Positions 13,468 to 14,803 of a stretch of 14,803 nt of DNA are shown here, piece after piece; positions within the stretch are counted from its first letter, which is position 1, and each line of letters starts with the position of its first letter. A program made the position numbers and the translations under genes. The stretch is taken from the NCBI GenBank assembly GCA_022866885.1, contig JALHWS010000135.1:1-14803 (forward strand), read 5' to 3'. This DNA is from Candidatus Microgenomates bacterium (GTDB taxonomy: Bacteria > Patescibacteriota > Microgenomatia > 2-02-FULL-39-11). The notes below the pieces were generated by a model that ran no database searches, was not told the DNA's origin, and worked only from the letters and a program-made list of their open reading frames with translations.

Positions 13468-14178
13468 ATGAAAAAAAATCCCATTGTTATTCTTTGCGGC
13501 TGGCGATTAACAAGTGATAAGTATGAACCTTTAAGAAAGGTTCTTAAAGATCGGAATTACCAAGTCTATATTCCTCCGATGCCGGGATTTGCTGAAAATA
13601 ATCCAATAAACCGCGTGATGACGCTTGATGACTACGTAAAATACGTTGAAAATTTCCTCATATCCAAAAAAATCACCCGATTATTATTAGTGGGCCATTC
13701 CTTCGGCGGAAGGATAGCGATTAAACTGGCCGTCAAACGTCCGCAGTTGATAGATAAATTAATTTTAACCGGTACACCCGGATATAACCCGGTTCGGGGA
13801 ATAAAAATACAGTTTTTTCTGCTGATCAGCAAAATAGGCAACTTTTTCTTCTCCGTTTTCCATCTGTCAAAACTGGCAAGTTCCGCAAAAAAAGTCTTAT
13901 ATCGCCTGGCGGGGTCCTCGGATTATCCGCAAACCAGCGGATATTTGCGTGAATCTTTCAAGATAATCACCAGAGAACCGCTGGAAAATTTGATGAAACA
14001 GATTAGGGTGCCGACTCTGCTTGTTTGGGGGAGAGAAGACAGGATTGTTCCGGTGAAAATAGCGCAAAGGATGTCCAAAGTAATTAAATTATCCCGATTA
14101 GTGATTATTCCAAACTCAAGGCATGGAGTGCTTTGGACGGAGCCGGAAAAATTTTCCGATGAGGTAGAAAAATTATAA
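13468..14178 (+). CDS. Alpha/beta hydrolase
   Basis: A 236-residue alpha/beta-hydrolase-fold protein. The oxyanion-side segment is ILCGWRLTSD (8-17), the nucleophile elbow is GHSFGG with Ser78, the acid is Asp191 in WGREDRIVP, and the base is His219 in NSRHGVLWTEPEKF, so the catalytic triad is complete. A lid of about 50 residues between TGTPGYNPVRG and the WGRED strand is hydrophobic and basic (residues 112-145, FFLLISKIGNFFFSVFHL), suggesting a greasy substrate or membrane contact. No signal peptide is seen. The substrate cannot be read from the sequence. It sits between glmS and the membrane-anchored murF-like gene, with one base separating its stop from the murF-like ATG, so it is probably co-expressed with cell wall synthesis. 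An esterase, lipase or thioesterase acting on a lipid or envelope substrate would fit, but this is inference. Confidence 0.85.
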   Translation: MKKNPIVILCGWRLTSDKYEPLRKVLKDRNYQVYIPPMPGFAENNPINRVMTLDDYVKYVENFLISKKITRLLLVGHSFGGRIAIKLAVKRPQLIDKLILTGTPGYNPVRGIKIQFFLLISKIGNFFFSVFHLSKLASSAKKVLYRLAGSSDYPQTSGYLRESFKIITREPLENLMKQIRVPTLLVWGREDRIVPVKIAQRMSKVIKLSRLVIIPNSRHGVLWTEPEKFSDEVEKL

Positions 14179-14179
14179 C

Positions 14180-14803
14180 ATGGAACTGCTGATATTTTTA
14201 TTGCTAATATCTTTCACAATCAGAACAATCCGTAACGTCCTATACCAGACATTTTTATGGCAACTGAAAGAATACAGGACAGACAGGTTTTGGTCACATC
14301 TGGCGACCGTTCAGGGAAAAAAGCTAATTTTTGGACCGTTAACAGTCATCAAATGGATTTTGTTACTGCTGATAATCTTTGGATTATTTGAATTCGGTTC
14401 ACTCGGATTTATCGCTTATTTAATCTTTGGACTTTGTTGGTTTTTTGAAACCGTCATCTGTCTGCGGGAACTGGTCAGCCGGGGTTGGAAAATTCCCGTA
14501 TTAACGGTAAAAGCTTTAATCATTCTCTTTGTTGTTTTTTTCTTCCAGTTTATTTGGCTTTTTACCGGCGGTCTATTATGCGGTCCGTTTTTGGATAAGC
14601 TGCTTGCGCCCTCAATTGCCTTATTGGTAATCCTGACTAATATTCCCTCTTTTCTTTATCGAAAAATCATAATAGCGGCGGCGAAAAAGAAAATCTCCGG
14701 TTTTGGTGACTTGCGAGTAATCGGGATAACCGGAAGTTACGGTAAGACTTCGACAAAAGAATTTTTGGCAACAATATTAAGCGAAAAATATAAAGTAGCC
14801 AAA
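14180..14803 (+). CDS. murF: MurF-like Mur ligase with N-terminal membrane domain (3' partial)
   Basis: The first 208 residues of a protein that runs off the window. Residues 1-165 are a membrane domain with about five hydrophobic segments (about 1-13, 54-70, 72-92, 108-131 and 138-160). It contains the charged block LWQLKEYRTDRFWSHL (26-41) after the first segment. After a basic linker (RKIIIAAAKKK, 161-171) the Mur ligase ATPase domain begins with VIGITGSYGKTSTKEFLATIL (180-200); GSYGKTSTKE is the MurF-type P-loop. MurF adds D-Ala-D-Ala to UDP-MurNAc-tripeptide and is normally soluble with an N-terminal UDP-binding domain; here that domain is replaced by membrane helices. I recall similar fusions in CPR genomes. 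The start follows the hydrolase stop by one base. The ligase identity rests on the P-loop and the locus, since the rest of the catalytic domain is outside the window. Confidence 0.8.
   Translation, partial: MELLIFLLLISFTIRTIRNVLYQTFLWQLKEYRTDRFWSHLATVQGKKLIFGPLTVIKWILLLLIIFGLFEFGSLGFIAYLIFGLCWFFETVICLRELVSRGWKIPVLTVKALIILFVVFFFQFIWLFTGGLLCGPFLDKLLAPSIALLVILTNIPSFLYRKIIIAAAKKKISGFGDLRVIGITGSYGKTSTKEFLATILSEKYKVAK

Noticed and set aside
1..14803. CRISPR arrays, insertion sequences, tRNA or rRNA genes, and a defence island.
   Set aside because: No direct repeat array with spacers, transposase, tRNA cloverleaf or rRNA sequence was seen. The RhuM-like tail at the left edge is the only accessory-type gene and does not make a defence locus on its own.

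Overview
The window looks like a chromosomal segment of a candidate phyla radiation (Patescibacteria) bacterium, possibly of the Microgenomates group. This rests on gene order and protein style: compact genes packed almost end to end, a short MurE-like ligase without its usual N-terminal domain, a MurC-like ligase with an EADEY signature, and a MurF-like ligase joined to an N-terminal membrane domain. The lineage call is inference. TGA is used as a normal stop codon (for example at 154, 1838, 2778, 3074, 6642 and 10368), which argues against the Gracilibacteria/SR1 lineages that recode TGA.

Layout. Bases 1-1305 are a mixed flank: the 3' end of a RhuM-like gene, a TspO/MBR membrane protein overlapping it by ATGA, and a secreted protein with two Ig-like domains. 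Bases 1306-1442 form a compact control region with a short terminator hairpin, a TTGACA promoter, and an array of 10-bp-spaced MraZ boxes. From 1443 to the end of the window there is one long plus-strand division and cell wall (dcw-type) cluster: mraZ, rsmH, ftsL-like, ftsI, murE-like, pgeF, murC-like, murB, murA, glmU-like, glmS, an alpha/beta hydrolase, and the first 208 codons of a membrane-anchored murF-like gene. Genes overlap or are separated by 1-29 bases. The only clear internal promoter lies in the ftsI-murE junction and would give an almost leaderless murE mRNA.

How the genes work together. GlmS makes glucosamine-6-phosphate from fructose-6-phosphate, and the GlmU-like protein acetylates and uridylylates glucosamine-1-phosphate to UDP-GlcNAc (the mutase GlmM between them is not in the window). 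MurA and MurB convert UDP-GlcNAc to UDP-MurNAc. The MurC, MurE and MurF-type ligases add stem-peptide residues (MurD is not seen here). PgeF is known in E. coli to edit wrongly charged precursors. FtsI cross-links septal peptidoglycan, FtsL belongs to the divisome, RsmH methylates 16S rRNA, and MraZ is the likely repressor of the whole cluster. The window is mostly a recognisable pathway rather than a new system. The points worth a second look are the regulatory architecture, precursor-supply genes fused into the division cluster, and lineage-specific changes in MurE, MurB, PgeF, MurC and MurF.
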